A stretch of DNA of 64,000 bases from Caulobacteraceae bacterium (GTDB lineage: Bacteria; Pseudomonadota; Alphaproteobacteria; Caulobacterales; Caulobacteraceae), in contig CANJME010000010.1 in the NCBI GenBank assembly GCA_947475875.1, forward strand, positions 1-64,000. The letters run 5' to 3'. Made by a program: the position numbers and the translations under genes. Each line of letters opens with the position of its first letter. Position 1 is the first letter of the stretch. The notes beneath the pieces were generated by a model that saw nothing but the letters and a program-made list of their open reading frames with translations, was not told the DNA's origin and ran no database searches. Shown here piece after piece: positions 19,441-30,052 of the stretch.

Positions 19441-20469
19441 ATGCCTGATCCGCGGTTCTTCATCACTCACGAACCGCTTTCGATGCGCGAGGTCGCCCGT
19501 CTGACGGGCGCGCGCCTGACGAGCGACGACGCGCGATTGATTTTACAGGTCGCGCCACTCGCCCAGGCGGACGAGTCTTCTCTGGCGTTCTTCGCTGACC
19601 GCCGCCGCGCCCGGGAACTGGCCGCAACTGCGGCGGGCGCGGTCCTGGTGGCCGAGGCCGATGTTTCGGCCGTTCCTGAAGGTTGCGTGGCGCTGATCGC
19701 GTCCAGACCCCAGATCGCCTGGGGCAAGATCGCTACCGTGCTCCATCAACCCGTTGCCCATGATGTCCGTGACGGGCCGGTACATCCAACCGCAGTGATC
19801 GGGGCCGGCGTTGTCCTGGCGCCCGGCGTCAGCGTCGGGCAGGGGGCTTCGATCGGCGCGGGAACCGTTGTCCACGCGGGTGCCGTAATCGGGCCGGGCG
19901 TGCAGATCGGACGAAACTGCGTCATCGGCGCCAACGCCAGCGTCGGCTTCGCCCTGGTCGGCGATGGGGTCCACATTCTGGCAGGTGCGCGCATTGGCGA
20001 GGCGGGCTTTGGGGTGGCCGGCGGGGAGGCGGGTGCGGTGGATATTCCCCAGCTGGGCCGGGCGATCCTGCAGGACAATGTCACCATCGGCGCCAACAGC
20101 TGTGTCGATCGCGGCGCCTGGGATGACACGGTGATCGGCGAAAACTCCAAGCTCGATAATCTGGTCCACGTGGCCCACAACGTCCGTATGGGGCGCAACT
20201 GCCGGCTGGCGGCCTATACCGGCATTTCCGGCAGCGTCGTGATCGGCGACGGGGCTATTTTCGGCGGCAAGGCGGGCGTCGCCGATCAACTGACCATTGG
20301 CGAGGGCGCGGCGATCGGCGCCTCGGCTTCGGTGTTCAAAAGTGTGCCTGCCGGCGAGGTCTGGACTGGATTTCCCGCTCGACCCATGCGGCGGTGGTTG
20401 CGCGAACAGGCTGTGCTTGCGAGACTGTCCCGGGGAAGCAAGGGGACAGGCCATGACGAAGAAGGCTGA
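19441..20469 (+). CDS. lpxD: UDP-3-O-(3-hydroxyacyl)glucosamine N-acyltransferase
   Basis: Third step of lipid A synthesis: acylation of the 2-amino group using hydroxyacyl-ACP. It is 342 aa. An N-terminal uridine-binding domain (DESSLAFFADRRRA) is followed by about ten hexapeptide repeats forming a left-handed beta helix, with the catalytic histidine in NLVHVAHNV, and a C-terminal helix. The 3' end overlaps fabZ by 17 nt. Confidence 0.95.
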   Translation: MPDPRFFITHEPLSMREVARLTGARLTSDDARLILQVAPLAQADESSLAFFADRRRARELAATAAGAVLVAEADVSAVPEGCVALIASRPQIAWGKIATVLHQPVAHDVRDGPVHPTAVIGAGVVLAPGVSVGQGASIGAGTVVHAGAVIGPGVQIGRNCVIGANASVGFALVGDGVHILAGARIGEAGFGVAGGEAGAVDIPQLGRAILQDNVTIGANSCVDRGAWDDTVIGENSKLDNLVHVAHNVRMGRNCRLAAYTGISGSVVIGDGAIFGGKAGVADQLTIGEGAAIGASASVFKSVPAGEVWTGFPARPMRRWLREQAVLARLSRGSKGTGHDEEG

Positions 20470-20932
20470 GGCAGCGCCGGATTCGACCGTCATCGAGATG
20501 GGCGAAATCCTGCGTCGTATCCCGCACCGCTATCCCTTCCTGCTGGTTGACCGGGCCGAGGACTACAAGTCGCACCAGTCGATCACCGGCATCAAGTGCG
20601 TGACGGTCAACGAGCCCTATTTCGTCGGCCACTTCCCCGGCAATCCGGTCATGCCGGGAGTCCTGATCATCGAAGCCATAGCCCAGTCCGGCGCCGTGCT
20701 GATGTCGAAGTCGCTGAATGCGGATGTTTCCGGCAAGACCATCTTCTTCGCCTCGGTCGACAATTGCCGCTTCCGTCACCCGGTTCGCCCGGGCGATGTC
20801 CTGCGCATGCCGGTGGAGGTGCTGCGGGCCCGGGGTGACATCTTCAAGTTCAAGGGCAAGGCCATGGTTGGCGAAAAGCTCGCAGCCGAGGTTGAATTCA
20901 CCGCCGTGGTGGTCGAAACACCCAGCGAATGA
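20453..20932 (+). CDS. fabZ: 3-hydroxyacyl-[acyl-carrier-protein] dehydratase
   Basis: Dehydrates hydroxyacyl-ACP in fatty-acid elongation and so competes with LpxD and LpxA for the same substrate. It is 159 aa with a hot-dog fold. The catalytic His lies in [11 protein letters not shown] and the Glu in [13 protein letters not shown]. The ATG at 20453 is preceded by AGGGGACAGG and lies inside the end of lpxD. A long upstream extension of the open frame is within lpxD and is not used. Confidence 0.96.
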   Translation: MTKKAEAAPDSTVIEMGEILRRIPHRYPFLLVDRAEDYKSHQSITGIKCVTVNEPYFVGHFPGNPVMPGVLIIEAIAQSGAVLMSKSLNADVSGKTIFFASVDNCRFRHPVRPGDVLRMPVEVLRARGDIFKFKGKAMVGEKLAAEVEFTAVVVETPSE

Positions 20933-21723
20933 CGACGATCCATCCGACGGCGATCGTGCACGAGGGCGCCAGGCTCGGCGCCGGCGTCGAGATCGGTCCT
21001 TTCTGCATCGTAGGGCCCGAGGTCACCCTGGGCGATGGCGTGCAGCTGATTTCTCATGCGATTGTCGATGGCGTCACCGAGATCGGCGCCGAATGCGTCA
21101 TCCATCCCCAGTCGCGCCTGGGCGGGCCACCGCAGCATCTGGGCCACAAGGGCGAAAAGACCCGGCTGGTCGTGGGTCCGAGAAACCTGATCCGCGAATG
21201 TGTGACCTTCAACGCCGGCACGGTGGCAGGCCGCGGCGTCACCACCATCGGCGCGGACGGCATGTTCATGGTCGGCAGCCACGTCGCCCACGACTGCATC
21301 ATCGGCGACCATGTGGTTCTGGCCAACAACGGGGCTGTGGGCGGTCACGCCACCGTCGGCGACTATGTGTTCCTGGGCGGCAACGCGGCTGTCCATCAGT
21401 ACACAAGGATCGGCCGCTACGCTTTCGTGGGTGGCGTCTCGGCGGTGACCAAGGATGTCATCCCGTTCGGCTCGGTCTGGGGCGTGCACGCCCATCTGGA
21501 GGGTCTCAACCTCGTGGGCCTCAAACGTCGCGGGTTTGCTCGCGAGGCGATCCGAGACCTGCGCTCGGCTTTCCGGTTGCTGTTTGCCGACGAGGGCACG
21601 TTCCAGGAAAGGCTGGATGACGTCGCCCGGGTGTTCAAGGACGTGCCTGAGGTGATGGAAGTCGTGGACTTTATCCGGGCCGATTCAGATCGCCCGCTCT
21701 GTCAGCCCAGGGACGACGACTAG
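20929..21723 (+). CDS. lpxA: UDP-N-acetylglucosamine O-acyltransferase
   Basis: First step of lipid A synthesis: 3-O-acylation of UDP-GlcNAc. It is 264 aa. Hexapeptide-repeat beta helix with the catalytic His in [11 protein letters not shown], and the substrate-binding [16 protein letters not shown] loop. A C-terminal helical domain follows ([15 protein letters not shown]). ATGA overlap with fabZ. Confidence 0.96.
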   Translation: MTTIHPTAIVHEGARLGAGVEIGPFCIVGPEVTLGDGVQLISHAIVDGVTEIGAECVIHPQSRLGGPPQHLGHKGEKTRLVVGPRNLIRECVTFNAGTVAGRGVTTIGADGMFMVGSHVAHDCIIGDHVVLANNGAVGGHATVGDYVFLGGNAAVHQYTRIGRYAFVGGVSAVTKDVIPFGSVWGVHAHLEGLNLVGLKRRGFAREAIRDLRSAFRLLFADEGTFQERLDDVARVFKDVPEVMEVVDFIRADSDRPLCQPRDDD

Positions 21724-21725
21724 AA

Positions 21726-22553
21726 ATGGAACGGCTCGGCCTTGTCGCGGGCGCGGGATCCTTGCCCATCGAAGTGGCGCGCAGTTGCCTGGAGGCGGGA
21801 CGGCCGCTCTATGTGGTGCGGCTAAAGAGCCTGGCCGAGGCCGAACTCTCGGAATATCCGGGCGGCGATGCGGGGCTCACCGAGTTCGGCAAGATCTTCA
21901 AACTGCTCAAGGACGCCGGCTGCAAGACCGTCTGCATGGCTGGCATCGTTCACCGGCCGGAATTCCGCACCCTGATCCCGGATCTGAAAGGCGCGGCCCT
22001 GTTGCCCGGCCTGATGCTGGCGGCCCGTAAGGGCGACGACGCCTTGCTTCGAGCAGTGGTCATTGCCTTCGAAAAGGAAGGCTTCAAGGTGGAAGGCGCG
22101 CAGGATGTCGCCGGCGGGTTGACCCTGGGCGCCGGGCCGCTCGGCCGCCATGCGCCCGGCAAGGAACATCAGGAGGACATTACCCGCGCCCTCGAAGTCG
22201 CCCGCGCCATCGGGGCCATGGACATCGGTCAGGGCGCGGTCGTGGTCGATGGGTTGGTTCTGGCCGTCGAGGCCCAGGAAGGCACCGACGCCATGCTGCG
22301 TCGCTGCGCCCAGTTACCGGAAGCCATTCGCGGCAAGCCCGGCGATCCGCGCGGGGTGCTCGCCAAGGCGCCCAAGCCCATCCAGGAGCGCAGGGTGGAC
22401 CTGCCGACCATCGGCCTCGCCACCGTCCACCGTGTCGCGGCCGCGGGCCTGGCAGGCATCGTCGGCGAAGCGGGCGGGGTGATCGTGCTCGACCGCGAGG
22501 CGGTGATCGCCGAGGCCGACAGCCTGGGCCTGTTTATCTACGGCGTCGAATGA
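21726..22553 (+). CDS. lpxI: UDP-2,3-diacylglucosamine pyrophosphatase LpxI
   Basis: Hydrolyses UDP-2,3-diacylglucosamine to lipid X plus UMP; the alphaproteobacterial replacement for LpxH. It is 275 aa. N-terminal LGLVAGAGSLPIEVARS and the C-terminal VDLPTIGLATVHRVAAAGLAG are characteristic (DUF1009). The location between lpxA and lpxB supports the call. It lies two bases after lpxA and overlaps lpxB by 4 nt. Confidence 0.93.
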   Translation: MERLGLVAGAGSLPIEVARSCLEAGRPLYVVRLKSLAEAELSEYPGGDAGLTEFGKIFKLLKDAGCKTVCMAGIVHRPEFRTLIPDLKGAALLPGLMLAARKGDDALLRAVVIAFEKEGFKVEGAQDVAGGLTLGAGPLGRHAPGKEHQEDITRALEVARAIGAMDIGQGAVVVDGLVLAVEAQEGTDAMLRRCAQLPEAIRGKPGDPRGVLAKAPKPIQERRVDLPTIGLATVHRVAAAGLAGIVGEAGGVIVLDREAVIAEADSLGLFIYGVE

Positions 22554-23704
22554 CCGCGCCCAAGGTGATGATCGTCGCCATCGAGGCGTCGGCGGATGCG
22601 CTCGGGGCCGGTCTGGCGCGGGCACTGAAGGCACGGGTTCCGGGCGTAACCTTCTTCGGTGTCGGCGGGGCGCAGATGGCGGCCGAGGGCATCGACAGCC
22701 CGTTCGACACGCACGAACTGCAGGTCTGGGGCCTGATCGAGGGGCTGATGGCTCTGCGACGGGCGCAAAGGCGCGTGCGCGAAGTCGCCGAAATCGCCGC
22801 GCGCGAAAAGCCGGACGCGGCGGTGCTGATCGACGCCTGGGGCTTCAACCTGCGCATGGCCCATGCGCTTCGAAAGCTCGATCCCAACATCAAGCTGATC
22901 AAGTACGTCGGGCCGCAGCTCTTCGCCTCACGGCCGGGGAGGGCCAAGACCCTGGCCAAGGCCGTCGACCAGCTGCTCGCCATCCTGCCGTTCGACGCGC
23001 CCTATTACCAACCCTACGGCCTGCCGGTCACCTTCGTGGGCAATCCGTCCCTGACGCTGGATGTCACGGGCGCGAATGGAGCGCGCTTCCGCAAGGTGGT
23101 CGGCGCCGGAAAGACCGATCCCGTCCTTCTGGTGCTGCCCGGCAGCCGGCCGGCCGAAATCCGGCGGCTGATGCCGGACTTCGAGGACGCGGCGCGCCGG
23201 CTGATCGCCGACCGGCCGAGGTTAAAGGTCGCAGTCGTGGCGGCCGACACCGTAGCGGATCAGGTGCGCGAGGCGGTGGCCGGCTGGCCGGTGGAGACGG
23301 TCATCATCCAGGGCCACGAAGCCAAGCTCGACGCCATGAAGGGCGCTACCGTCGCCATCGCCTGTTCGGGCACGGTGACCAGCGAACTGGCGCTGGCAGG
23401 CTGCCCCATGGTGGTCGGCTACAAGGTCTCGAAGTCGACTTACGCCATCGGCAAACACCTGATCCGCACGCCCTGGATTGTGCTGCTCAATATTGCCGCC
23501 GGTCGTGCCATCGTGCCCGAACTGATCCAGCACGCCTGCACCGGCGACGCCCTGGCGGCCCTGGCTGGCGAGCGGCTGGACGATGCAGCCTTGCGCGCGC
23601 GACAAATCGCCGATCAGAACGCCGCGCTCGACGTCATGGGCCGCGGCGGCCCCGACCCGGCGGTCAAGGCGGCGGAAGTGGTGGCGGGCTACCTGAAGCG
23701 CTAG
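22550..23704 (+). CDS. lpxB: Lipid-A-disaccharide synthase
   Basis: GT19 glycosyltransferase that joins lipid X and UDP-diacylglucosamine into the lipid A disaccharide. It is 384 aa, in the family range. [43 protein letters not shown] and [16 protein letters not shown] are conserved blocks. It ends the long plus-strand run; its TAG and the gltA stop on the other strand share the tetranucleotide CTAG. Confidence 0.95.
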   Translation: MTAPKVMIVAIEASADALGAGLARALKARVPGVTFFGVGGAQMAAEGIDSPFDTHELQVWGLIEGLMALRRAQRRVREVAEIAAREKPDAAVLIDAWGFNLRMAHALRKLDPNIKLIKYVGPQLFASRPGRAKTLAKAVDQLLAILPFDAPYYQPYGLPVTFVGNPSLTLDVTGANGARFRKVVGAGKTDPVLLVLPGSRPAEIRRLMPDFEDAARRLIADRPRLKVAVVAADTVADQVREAVAGWPVETVIIQGHEAKLDAMKGATVAIACSGTVTSELALAGCPMVVGYKVSKSTYAIGKHLIRTPWIVLLNIAAGRAIVPELIQHACTGDALAALAGERLDDAALRARQIADQNAALDVMGRGGPDPAVKAAEVVAGYLKR

Positions 23705-24987
23705 CCGCGCTTGCTGATCGGCACGAAATCGCGTTGCACAGCGCCGGTATAAAGCTGACGCGGGCGGCCGATCTTGCGTGCGGGGTCTTCGAACATCTCT
23801 TTCCACTGGCTGATCCACCCCACAGTGCGGGCCAGAGCGAACAGCACCGTGAACATCGAGGCCGGGAAACCCATGGCCCGCAGCGTGATGCCCGAATAAA
23901 AATCGATGTTCGGGTAGAGCTTGCGGTCGATGAAATAAGGATCAGAGAGCGCGATCTTTTCCAGTTCCATGGCCACGTGCAACAGCGGATCGTCGATCTT
24001 CAGCGCGTCCAGCACCTCGTGGCAGGTCTTCTGCATCACCTTAGCGCGGGGGTCGAAGTTCTTATACACCCGGTGGCCAAAGCCCATCAGCTTGTACTTG
24101 CGGTCCTTCACGCCCTGCACATAGGCCGGGATGTTGTCGACCGTGCCAATCGTTTCCAGCATTTCCAGCGCTTCCTGGTTCGCCCCGCCGTGGCTGGGTC
24201 CCCAGAGGCAGGCGATGCCGGCGGCGATACAGGCGAACGGGTGGGCGCCGGACGATCCGGCCAGGCGCACCGTCGAGGTCGAGGCGTTCTGCTCGTGGTC
24301 AGCGTGCAGGATGAAGATGCGGTCCATGGCCCGGGTCAGGACCGGGTTCGACACCCAGTCCTCGGCCGGCACGGCAAAGCTCATCCGCAGGAAGTTTTCG
24401 GCGTAGGAGAGGTTGTTGCGCGGCGAGATGAAGGGCTGGCCGGTGGTGTATTTGAACGCCCGGGCCGCGATGGTCGGCATCTTGGCGATCAGCCGGTGGG
24501 CGCTGATCTGGCGCTCCAGCGCATCGTCAACATTGATGCTGTCGGCGTAGAAGGCCGAAAGGGCGCCGACCGCCCCGGTCATCACCGCCATGGGGTGCGC
24601 GTCGCGCCGGAAACCCTCGAAGAAGCGGTCGAACTGGGCGTGCAACATCGTGTGGTAGGTGATGTTGTGATTGAAGGTTTCGAACTCGGCCGCCGTCGGC
24701 AACTCGCCGTGCAGCAGCAGGTAACAGACCTCCAGGAAGGTCGACTTTTCAGCCAGCTGTTCGATCGGATAGCCGCGGTGGAGCAGGATGCCCGCATCGC
24801 CATCGATATAGGTGATCTTGCTCTCGCAGGATGCGGTCGAGGTGAAGCCCGGGTCGAAGGTAAAGCGGTCGGACTCGGCATAGAACTTTCGCACGTCGAC
24901 GACGTCCGGACCGGTTGTGCCTTTCATGATCGGCAAATCGTAGGTTTTGCCGTCGATCGTCAGTGTGGCTTTGTCGCTCATGTTCAC
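23701..24987 (-). CDS. gltA: Citrate synthase
   Basis: Condenses acetyl-CoA with oxaloacetate at the entry to the TCA cycle. At 428 aa it is the longer, hexameric type I enzyme with an N-terminal beta domain ([18 protein letters not shown]). The catalytic residues lie in [27 protein letters not shown] and [15 protein letters not shown]. The start ATG lies 37 nt after the gltX stop, so the two may be cotranscribed. The end converges on lpxB. Confidence 0.97.
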   Translation of the reverse strand: MNMSDKATLTIDGKTYDLPIMKGTTGPDVVDVRKFYAESDRFTFDPGFTSTASCESKITYIDGDAGILLHRGYPIEQLAEKSTFLEVCYLLLHGELPTAAEFETFNHNITYHTMLHAQFDRFFEGFRRDAHPMAVMTGAVGALSAFYADSINVDDALERQISAHRLIAKMPTIAARAFKYTTGQPFISPRNNLSYAENFLRMSFAVPAEDWVSNPVLTRAMDRIFILHADHEQNASTSTVRLAGSSGAHPFACIAAGIACLWGPSHGGANQEALEMLETIGTVDNIPAYVQGVKDRKYKLMGFGHRVYKNFDPRAKVMQKTCHEVLDALKIDDPLLHVAMELEKIALSDPYFIDRKLYPNIDFYSGITLRAMGFPASMFTVLFALARTVGWISQWKEMFEDPARKIGRPRQLYTGAVQRDFVPISKRG

Positions 24988-25024
24988 CGCTCCCGGCCCG
25001 TAGAATTCGAGTCGTTATAGTCTC

Positions 25025-26428
25025 TTATTGTGCACTGCAAAGAGCATCCGCAAGGCGCCCCAGAGCTTCTTCTTTTCCAAGCGCAGCCAGCGCGCTGGCA
25101 AGGTCCGGCGCCGCCGCCCCGCCGGACAATACCCCCCGCAGCGCGGGCCCGAATTTGCCAAGACCTACGCCTTCAATTTCTGCAAAAGATTTCAAGGCGA
25201 TGAGCAGGGCCTCGGGCGCCCAATCGGCCTGGGATTGAAGGTGCGAGGCCAACCGTGACAGCCGCTCGCGGGTCTCTTCGTTCAGTAGTCCCAGCGATTT
25301 TTCGTCCAGCTTGAGGGGCCTTTCCCTGATCGAAAAAAGCGACAGGCCGGCCAGTTCCTGGATTGTTGCAGCGCTTTCCTTGACCAGGCCCACCACGCGC
25401 CGCAGCCGGTCATCGACATCGGCGGTCAGTTGTTCGCCCTGCTTTTCCAGCGCCTCGCGGGTCAAGCCGGCCAGGCGCCCATCGTCAGCCTTGCGCAGAT
25501 GCTGGTTATTGATGTGGTTCAGCTTGGCCCAATCGAGCCGCGCCGGGGCCTTGACCACATCCTTCACATCGAACCAGGCGATGGCCTGCTCGTCGGAGAA
25601 GACCTCATCATCGCCGTGGCCCCAGCCCAGACGGGCCAGATAGTTGCGCATGCCTTCGGGCAGGTAGCCCATCTCGGCGAACTCACCAACGGCTTGCGCG
25701 CCGTGGCGCTTTGAAAGCTTGGCGCCGTCGGGCCCGTGGATCAGCGGCAGGTGGGCGAACTCTGGAACCTCCCAGCCCATCGCCTGATAGAGCAGGGACT
25801 GGCGGGCGGCGTTATTCAGGTGATCATCGCCCCGGATCACGTGGGTGACGCCCATGTCATGATCATCGACGACGACCGCGAGGTTGTAAGTCGGATCGCC
25901 GTTCGAGCGGAGCAGAACCAGGTCGTCGAGTTCCTTGTTCGCCCAGGTCACCGGTCCCTTGATGAGATCGTTGACGACAGTGTCGCCCTCGATCGGTCCC
26001 TTGAAGCGGATAACGTGCGCCAGGTTCGAGCCGGTCTTCTCCTTGTCCCGCCAGGGCGAGCGGATGGCCCGCCCCTGGGCGCGGGCGATTTCACGTTCAG
26101 CCTCCAGTTCCTCGACGGTCAGGTAGCAGCGGTAGGCGCGGCCCTGATCCAGCATCTGTTGCACCGCCTCACGGTGCCGTTCGGCCCGAGCGTATTGCGA
26201 CACCGGCGGCTCGTCAGGGACCAGCCCCAGCCAGGTCAGGCCGTCATGGATAATCTGGACATTGGCCTCGGTCGAGCGTTCGCGGTCGGTATCTTCGATC
26301 CGCAGCAGGAACTTGCCGCCCGTGTGGCGCGCGTAGAGCCAGTTGAACAGCGCCGTGCGCCCGCCGCCGATGTGCAGCGAGCCGGTGGGCGAAGGGGCAA
26401 AGCGGGTGACGACGGGCTTTTCGGACAT
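25025..26428 (-). CDS. gltX: Glutamate--tRNA ligase
   Basis: Charges tRNA-Glu (and often tRNA-Gln in alphaproteobacteria). It is 467 aa, class I synthetase. HIGH-type motif PSPTGSLHIGGGRTALFNWL near the N-terminus, KMSKS-type motif KLSKRHGAQ near residue 240, and a C-terminal anticodon-binding helical domain. It lies 32 nt downstream of the exported cyclophilin gene on the same strand. Confidence 0.96.
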   Translation of the reverse strand: MSEKPVVTRFAPSPTGSLHIGGGRTALFNWLYARHTGGKFLLRIEDTDRERSTEANVQIIHDGLTWLGLVPDEPPVSQYARAERHREAVQQMLDQGRAYRCYLTVEELEAEREIARAQGRAIRSPWRDKEKTGSNLAHVIRFKGPIEGDTVVNDLIKGPVTWANKELDDLVLLRSNGDPTYNLAVVVDDHDMGVTHVIRGDDHLNNAARQSLLYQAMGWEVPEFAHLPLIHGPDGAKLSKRHGAQAVGEFAEMGYLPEGMRNYLARLGWGHGDDEVFSDEQAIAWFDVKDVVKAPARLDWAKLNHINNQHLRKADDGRLAGLTREALEKQGEQLTADVDDRLRRVVGLVKESAATIQELAGLSLFSIRERPLKLDEKSLGLLNEETRERLSRLASHLQSQADWAPEALLIALKSFAEIEGVGLGKFGPALRGVLSGGAAAPDLASALAALGKEEALGRLADALCSAQ

Positions 26429-26460
26429 GGCGGCCCTTATAGTCGCGCCAGCGCCGCTTC

Positions 26461-27093
26461 CTAGCCGCCGAGTTTGGTCGCCTGCAGAATCTTCACAGGG
26501 GCGCCCAGCATCTGGCCCTTCATGGCGGGATTGGGCGCGTCTTCGACGGTCGCCATCTGGTGAATCTTTTCGACGACGTCCATGCCGTCGACAACATGTC
26601 CGAAGACCGCAAAGCCCGGCTCGGTTCCCTTGGCGTCCAGACCTTCCATGCCGCCAATGCAGATGTAGAAATCAGAGGTAGCGGTGCCGGGCCCGCCGTT
26701 GGCCAGCGCCACCGCGCCGCGGGTGTGCGACAGCCCGGTCTGGGTGGTCGGCTCGTGCGCGATGGGCGGAAAGCGGGGCTTTGCGCGGTCCGATCCGCCC
26801 TGAATGATGCCATAGGGTGGGCCGCCGGGCGTGGGCGCGCGCATGGAGCGATAAAACGTGCCGCCATCCAAACGTTTCTCGGTGATGTAGTGGAGGAAAT
26901 TGCCGGCCGTGATCGGCGCCTTGGCCATTTCCAGCACCATGCCGATGTTGCCCGCTTCCGTCCGCAGGGTGACGAAGACGATCGGCGGCGTCGGCGGGAC
27001 AGGCGGAGTGGGTGTCTGGCCAAAAGCCCGGCCTGCAGCCATCAGAGCGCCCGCTCCAGCCAGAACATCGCGCCGTTTCAATCTGTTGCTCAT
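26461..27093 (-). CDS. Tat-exported cyclophilin-type peptidyl-prolyl isomerase
   Basis: Speeds proline isomerisation during folding, probably in the periplasm. From the ATG at 27093 it is 210 aa. The first 27 residues are a twin-arginine signal (KRRDVLAGAG, then a hydrophobic stretch and RAFGQ). The cyclophilin domain follows, in a divergent short bacterial form: FVTLRTEAGNIGMVLE, FYRSMR, IIQGGSD, SDFYICIGG, FAVFGHVVDGMDVVEKI. An upstream in-frame ATG at 27174 would bury the signal peptide and is not preferred. It is divergent from comEC. Confidence 0.9.
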   Translation of the reverse strand: MSNRLKRRDVLAGAGALMAAGRAFGQTPTPPVPPTPPIVFVTLRTEAGNIGMVLEMAKAPITAGNFLHYITEKRLDGGTFYRSMRAPTPGGPPYGIIQGGSDRAKPRFPPIAHEPTTQTGLSHTRGAVALANGGPGTATSDFYICIGGMEGLDAKGTEPGFAVFGHVVDGMDVVEKIHQMATVEDAPNPAMKGQMLGAPVKILQATKLGG

Positions 27094-27185
27094 GGTTTCC
27101 TCGCCGTCTTTGATCCTGAGGCTATTCCCGGGCGGGCACTTGATCAATCGCGCTTTCCTTGCGCCAATGGGCACACGGAGGGGGA

Positions 27186-29321
27186 ATGAGCGCGGCGCCG
27201 GATAACTTGGGGTTGAACGCCCGCGGGTGGGCCGGATCGATCCCGCGCTGGCCGTGGGCGGTCAGGAACGGGATCGCCGCCCAGGCCGATCGCTGGGTGC
27301 TGTGGGCCCCGGTGTCGATGGGCTGCGGCGCAGCCGTCTATCTGGGGCTCAAGGACGAGCCGGGCCTTTTCTGGTCATTGGCGCCGCTCGTGCTGGGGAT
27401 AGGGCCGGTGGCGCTGGCGCGGCGATTGATCCCGTCGAGGCTGGCTTCGATCCTGACCCTGCTGCTCGCCTTTGCCGCCTTCGGGTTCGCCTGCGGAAAA
27501 CTCCGATCTGAAAGTGTAGCCGCGCCGATCGCCCCGGCCACGGGCGCGGTTCAGATCACCGGCTGGGTCGTCGATGTGGCGAGTCCGGGCGAGTCCGGCG
27601 AGCGGTTGATCATTGCACCGACGCGGATCGGGGGTCTTTCACCCGAGCAGATCCCGGCAAGAATTCGTGTGACGACGCGCGATGAACTGGTTGGTCCCGG
27701 CGCCGCCGTGCGGTTCACCGGCCTGATCAATCCGCCGCCGCCGCCGGCCAGTCCCGGCGGCTATGACTTCGCCCGCAACGCCTGGTTCGACGGCATTGGC
27801 GGGGTGGGTGTCGCCCTGACGCCGCCTCAGATTATCTCGCTGGGCAAGCCGCCCTGGCTGCTGGACCTTCGCATGAGGGTCAACGCCATGCGCTGGAGCC
27901 TGGCCACCCGCATTGCGGCCGACATGACCCCGCAGGCCCGGGGCCTGGGCGTCGCCATGATCACCGGTCACGAGGCCTTCATCGAACCCGATACCGAACA
28001 GGCCCTGCGCGACGCCGGTCTGGCGCACATCATCTCGATCAGCGGCGTGCACATGGCCATCGTCGGCGGGTTTTCCTTCCTGCTGGTGCGCCTCTTCATC
28101 GCGGCGATCCCGTGGCTGGCGTTGCGGGTTCCGGGCAAGAAGGTCGCCGCCTGTTTCGGCCTGGTGGCGGTCGGCACCTATCTGGTGGTTTCGGGCGCGC
28201 CGGCGCCCGCGGTACGGGCCGCGATCACCGCCGCCGTGGCTTTCCTGGCCATCCTCGCCGACCGCCAGGCGATCAGTCTGCGCTCCCTGGCGATTGCCGC
28301 CCTGGTGGTCCTGACCCTGCAGCCGGAGGCGGTGGGCGAGGCCGGGTTCCAGATGTCGTTTTCCGCCACCGCCGCCCTGGTCGCGCTGTTCGAGGTGTGG
28401 CGGCGCGCGCCACGGGAGATCAACACACCCTGGCCGATCCGGCTCATTCAGGGCGCCCTGACCTGGCTGGGTCTCAGTCTGGCGGCGAGCTTCGTCGCCG
28501 GGTTGGCCACGGGGCCCTTCTCCATCCAGCACTTCAACCGAGTGGCGGTGTTCGGCCTGCCCGCCAATTTGGTGGTCGAGCCGCTGGCCAGTTTCATCAT
28601 GATGCCATCGCTCGCTCTGGGCGCGGTGCTGGAGCCGTTGGGACTCGGCAAACCGTTCCTGGATGTCGCCAGCGCCTCCATAGAAGTCCTCCAGGGCGGG
28701 GCGGCCTGGACAGCGAAACAGCCGCGCGCCGTCATGTTGATCGCCAGTGCGCCGCAGATCGCCCTGCCAATCGCCTTCCTTGGCATCCTGTGGCTGTGCC
28801 TGTGGAAGGGCAGGGGCCGCTGGCTGGGCCTGCCTGCGGCCCTGGCCATATCGCTGTGGCCACGGCCGGAGGCTCCGGTCGCCTGGATCGACACCGAGGG
28901 CGCGCAAGCTGCCGTTCGCATGGGGCGTGAAGCGGTGGTCATGCGTCTGGAAGACAGACTTTTCGGCGCCGAGTTCTGGAGCAAGCACCGGGGGCTCACC
29001 GTGGCCGCCGACAATGCAGGCGCGTTCGATTGTACCGGGTCTTCATGCCGGGCGGCCTATGCTGGCCATCCACGCCTGTCGCTGTGGTGGACCAAACGGC
29101 TTCCCGCCGCCGAAACACTGGATACCCTTTGCCACTCCTCGGACATTCTGATCATCCGCGCCGCGGTGGAAGCGCCGGCGTCCTGTCAGGGCGTTCGCAT
29201 CCTTCGGGCAGAAGACTTCGCGCGCGGTGGCTCAGCCGAGGTCATGGCCGACGGACGCCTCGTCTGGGCCCAGCCCCTGCGGGGCCGGCGTCCGTGGACA
29301 CTTAGTGATAGCGGCGGATGA
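27186..29321 (+). CDS. comEC: ComEC/Rec2-family DNA-uptake channel protein
   Basis: Inner-membrane channel that takes single-stranded DNA into the cytoplasm during natural transformation. It is 711 aa. An N-terminal DUF4131/OB-like region ([14 protein letters not shown]) precedes the competence domain with the signature [15 protein letters not shown] and many membrane helices. The C-terminal beta-lactamase-like part is present, but the usual zinc-binding HxHxDH cluster is not visible, so it may be catalytically inactive. GGAGGGGGA precedes the ATG. The 3' end overlaps the lexA 3' end by 20 nt. Confidence 0.9.
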   Translation: MSAAPDNLGLNARGWAGSIPRWPWAVRNGIAAQADRWVLWAPVSMGCGAAVYLGLKDEPGLFWSLAPLVLGIGPVALARRLIPSRLASILTLLLAFAAFGFACGKLRSESVAAPIAPATGAVQITGWVVDVASPGESGERLIIAPTRIGGLSPEQIPARIRVTTRDELVGPGAAVRFTGLINPPPPPASPGGYDFARNAWFDGIGGVGVALTPPQIISLGKPPWLLDLRMRVNAMRWSLATRIAADMTPQARGLGVAMITGHEAFIEPDTEQALRDAGLAHIISISGVHMAIVGGFSFLLVRLFIAAIPWLALRVPGKKVAACFGLVAVGTYLVVSGAPAPAVRAAITAAVAFLAILADRQAISLRSLAIAALVVLTLQPEAVGEAGFQMSFSATAALVALFEVWRRAPREINTPWPIRLIQGALTWLGLSLAASFVAGLATGPFSIQHFNRVAVFGLPANLVVEPLASFIMMPSLALGAVLEPLGLGKPFLDVASASIEVLQGGAAWTAKQPRAVMLIASAPQIALPIAFLGILWLCLWKGRGRWLGLPAALAISLWPRPEAPVAWIDTEGAQAAVRMGREAVVMRLEDRLFGAEFWSKHRGLTVAADNAGAFDCTGSSCRAAYAGHPRLSLWWTKRLPAAETLDTLCHSSDILIIRAAVEAPASCQGVRILRAEDFARGGSAEVMADGRLVWAQPLRGRRPWTLSDSGG

Positions 29322-29991
29322 GGCCGACCAGCTTGCCCTGCACCTGCACCTGATCGGGACCGTAAATGCGGGTCTCGTAGGCCGGGTTGGCCGCTTCGAG
29401 TGCGATGGACGCGCCCTTGCGGCGCAGACGCTTCAGGGTGGCCTCCTGGCCCTCGACTAACGCGACGACGATCTCGCCTGTGTTGGCGGTCTCGCCTTTG
29501 CGGATAATCACATGGTCGCCGTCAAAGATGCCGGCGTTGATCATGGAATCGCCCTGCACCTCGAGCACATAGTGTTCGCCCGCACCGAGCATGGTCTCGG
29601 GCACGACCAGGCGGTCGCGTTCGTGCTGGATGGCCTCTATGGGCGTGCCCGCGGCGATGCGGCCGAGAATGGGCAGTTCGCGCGTGTCGTTGGCGGCGTG
29701 CGGGGGCAGTGGCATACCTTCCACCACTTGCGGTTTGAACGCCTGGCGGCCCTTGGCGGGTGCGGCCGTGGTGGCCTGGGCCGGCAGCTTGATGACTTCC
29801 AGCGCCCGGGCGCGGTGGGCGAGGCGGCGCAGGAACCCGCGCTCTTCCAGGGCGGTGATCAGCCGGTGAATGCCCGACTTCGACGCCAGATCCAGGGCGT
29901 CCTTCATCTCGTCGAACGAGGGGGAGACACCGCTCTCCTTGATGCGCTCATGGATGTACATGAGCAGCTCATGTTGCTTACGGGTCAGCAT
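29302..29991 (-). CDS. lexA: LexA repressor
   Basis: SOS repressor that self-cleaves when RecA is activated. It is 229 aa from the ATG at 29991. N-terminal winged helix ([20 protein letters not shown]), linker, and C-terminal S24 peptidase domain with the Ala-Gly cleavage site ([10 protein letters not shown]), catalytic Ser ([15 protein letters not shown]) and Lys ([10 protein letters not shown]). The frame is open 8 codons further upstream, but that would run into an SOS box. Two SOS boxes lie just upstream, indicating autoregulation. Confidence 0.96.
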   Translation of the reverse strand: MLTRKQHELLMYIHERIKESGVSPSFDEMKDALDLASKSGIHRLITALEERGFLRRLAHRARALEVIKLPAQATTAAPAKGRQAFKPQVVEGMPLPPHAANDTRELPILGRIAAGTPIEAIQHERDRLVVPETMLGAGEHYVLEVQGDSMINAGIFDGDHVIIRKGETANTGEIVVALVEGQEATLKRLRRKGASIALEAANPAYETRIYGPDQVQVQGKLVGLIRRYH

Positions 29992-30002
29992 GGGAACCTC
30001 GG

Positions 30003-30042
30003 GAACAAATCGCAAACGTTGATGGATGTTCTCTAGGTGTTC
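30003..30042 (-). promoter_or_regulatory. Two LexA (SOS) boxes upstream of lexA
   Basis: The alphaproteobacterial SOS consensus is GTTC-N7-GTTC. A perfect match lies at 30028-30042 (GTTC-TCTAGGT-GTTC, plus strand). A one-mismatch match is on the minus strand at 30003-30017 (GTTT-N7-GTTC). They are 12-51 nt upstream of the lexA ATG, as expected for negative autoregulation. The trpC stop lies just beyond, so lexA has its own promoter here. Confidence 0.85.
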
Positions 30043-30052
30043 CTGGTAAATG

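Noticed and set aside
23734-25020. 428-codon open frame on the plus strand across gltA
   Set aside because: It is the exact antisense of citrate synthase; high GC suppresses stop codons. The translation is Arg/His/Gln-rich without any domain.
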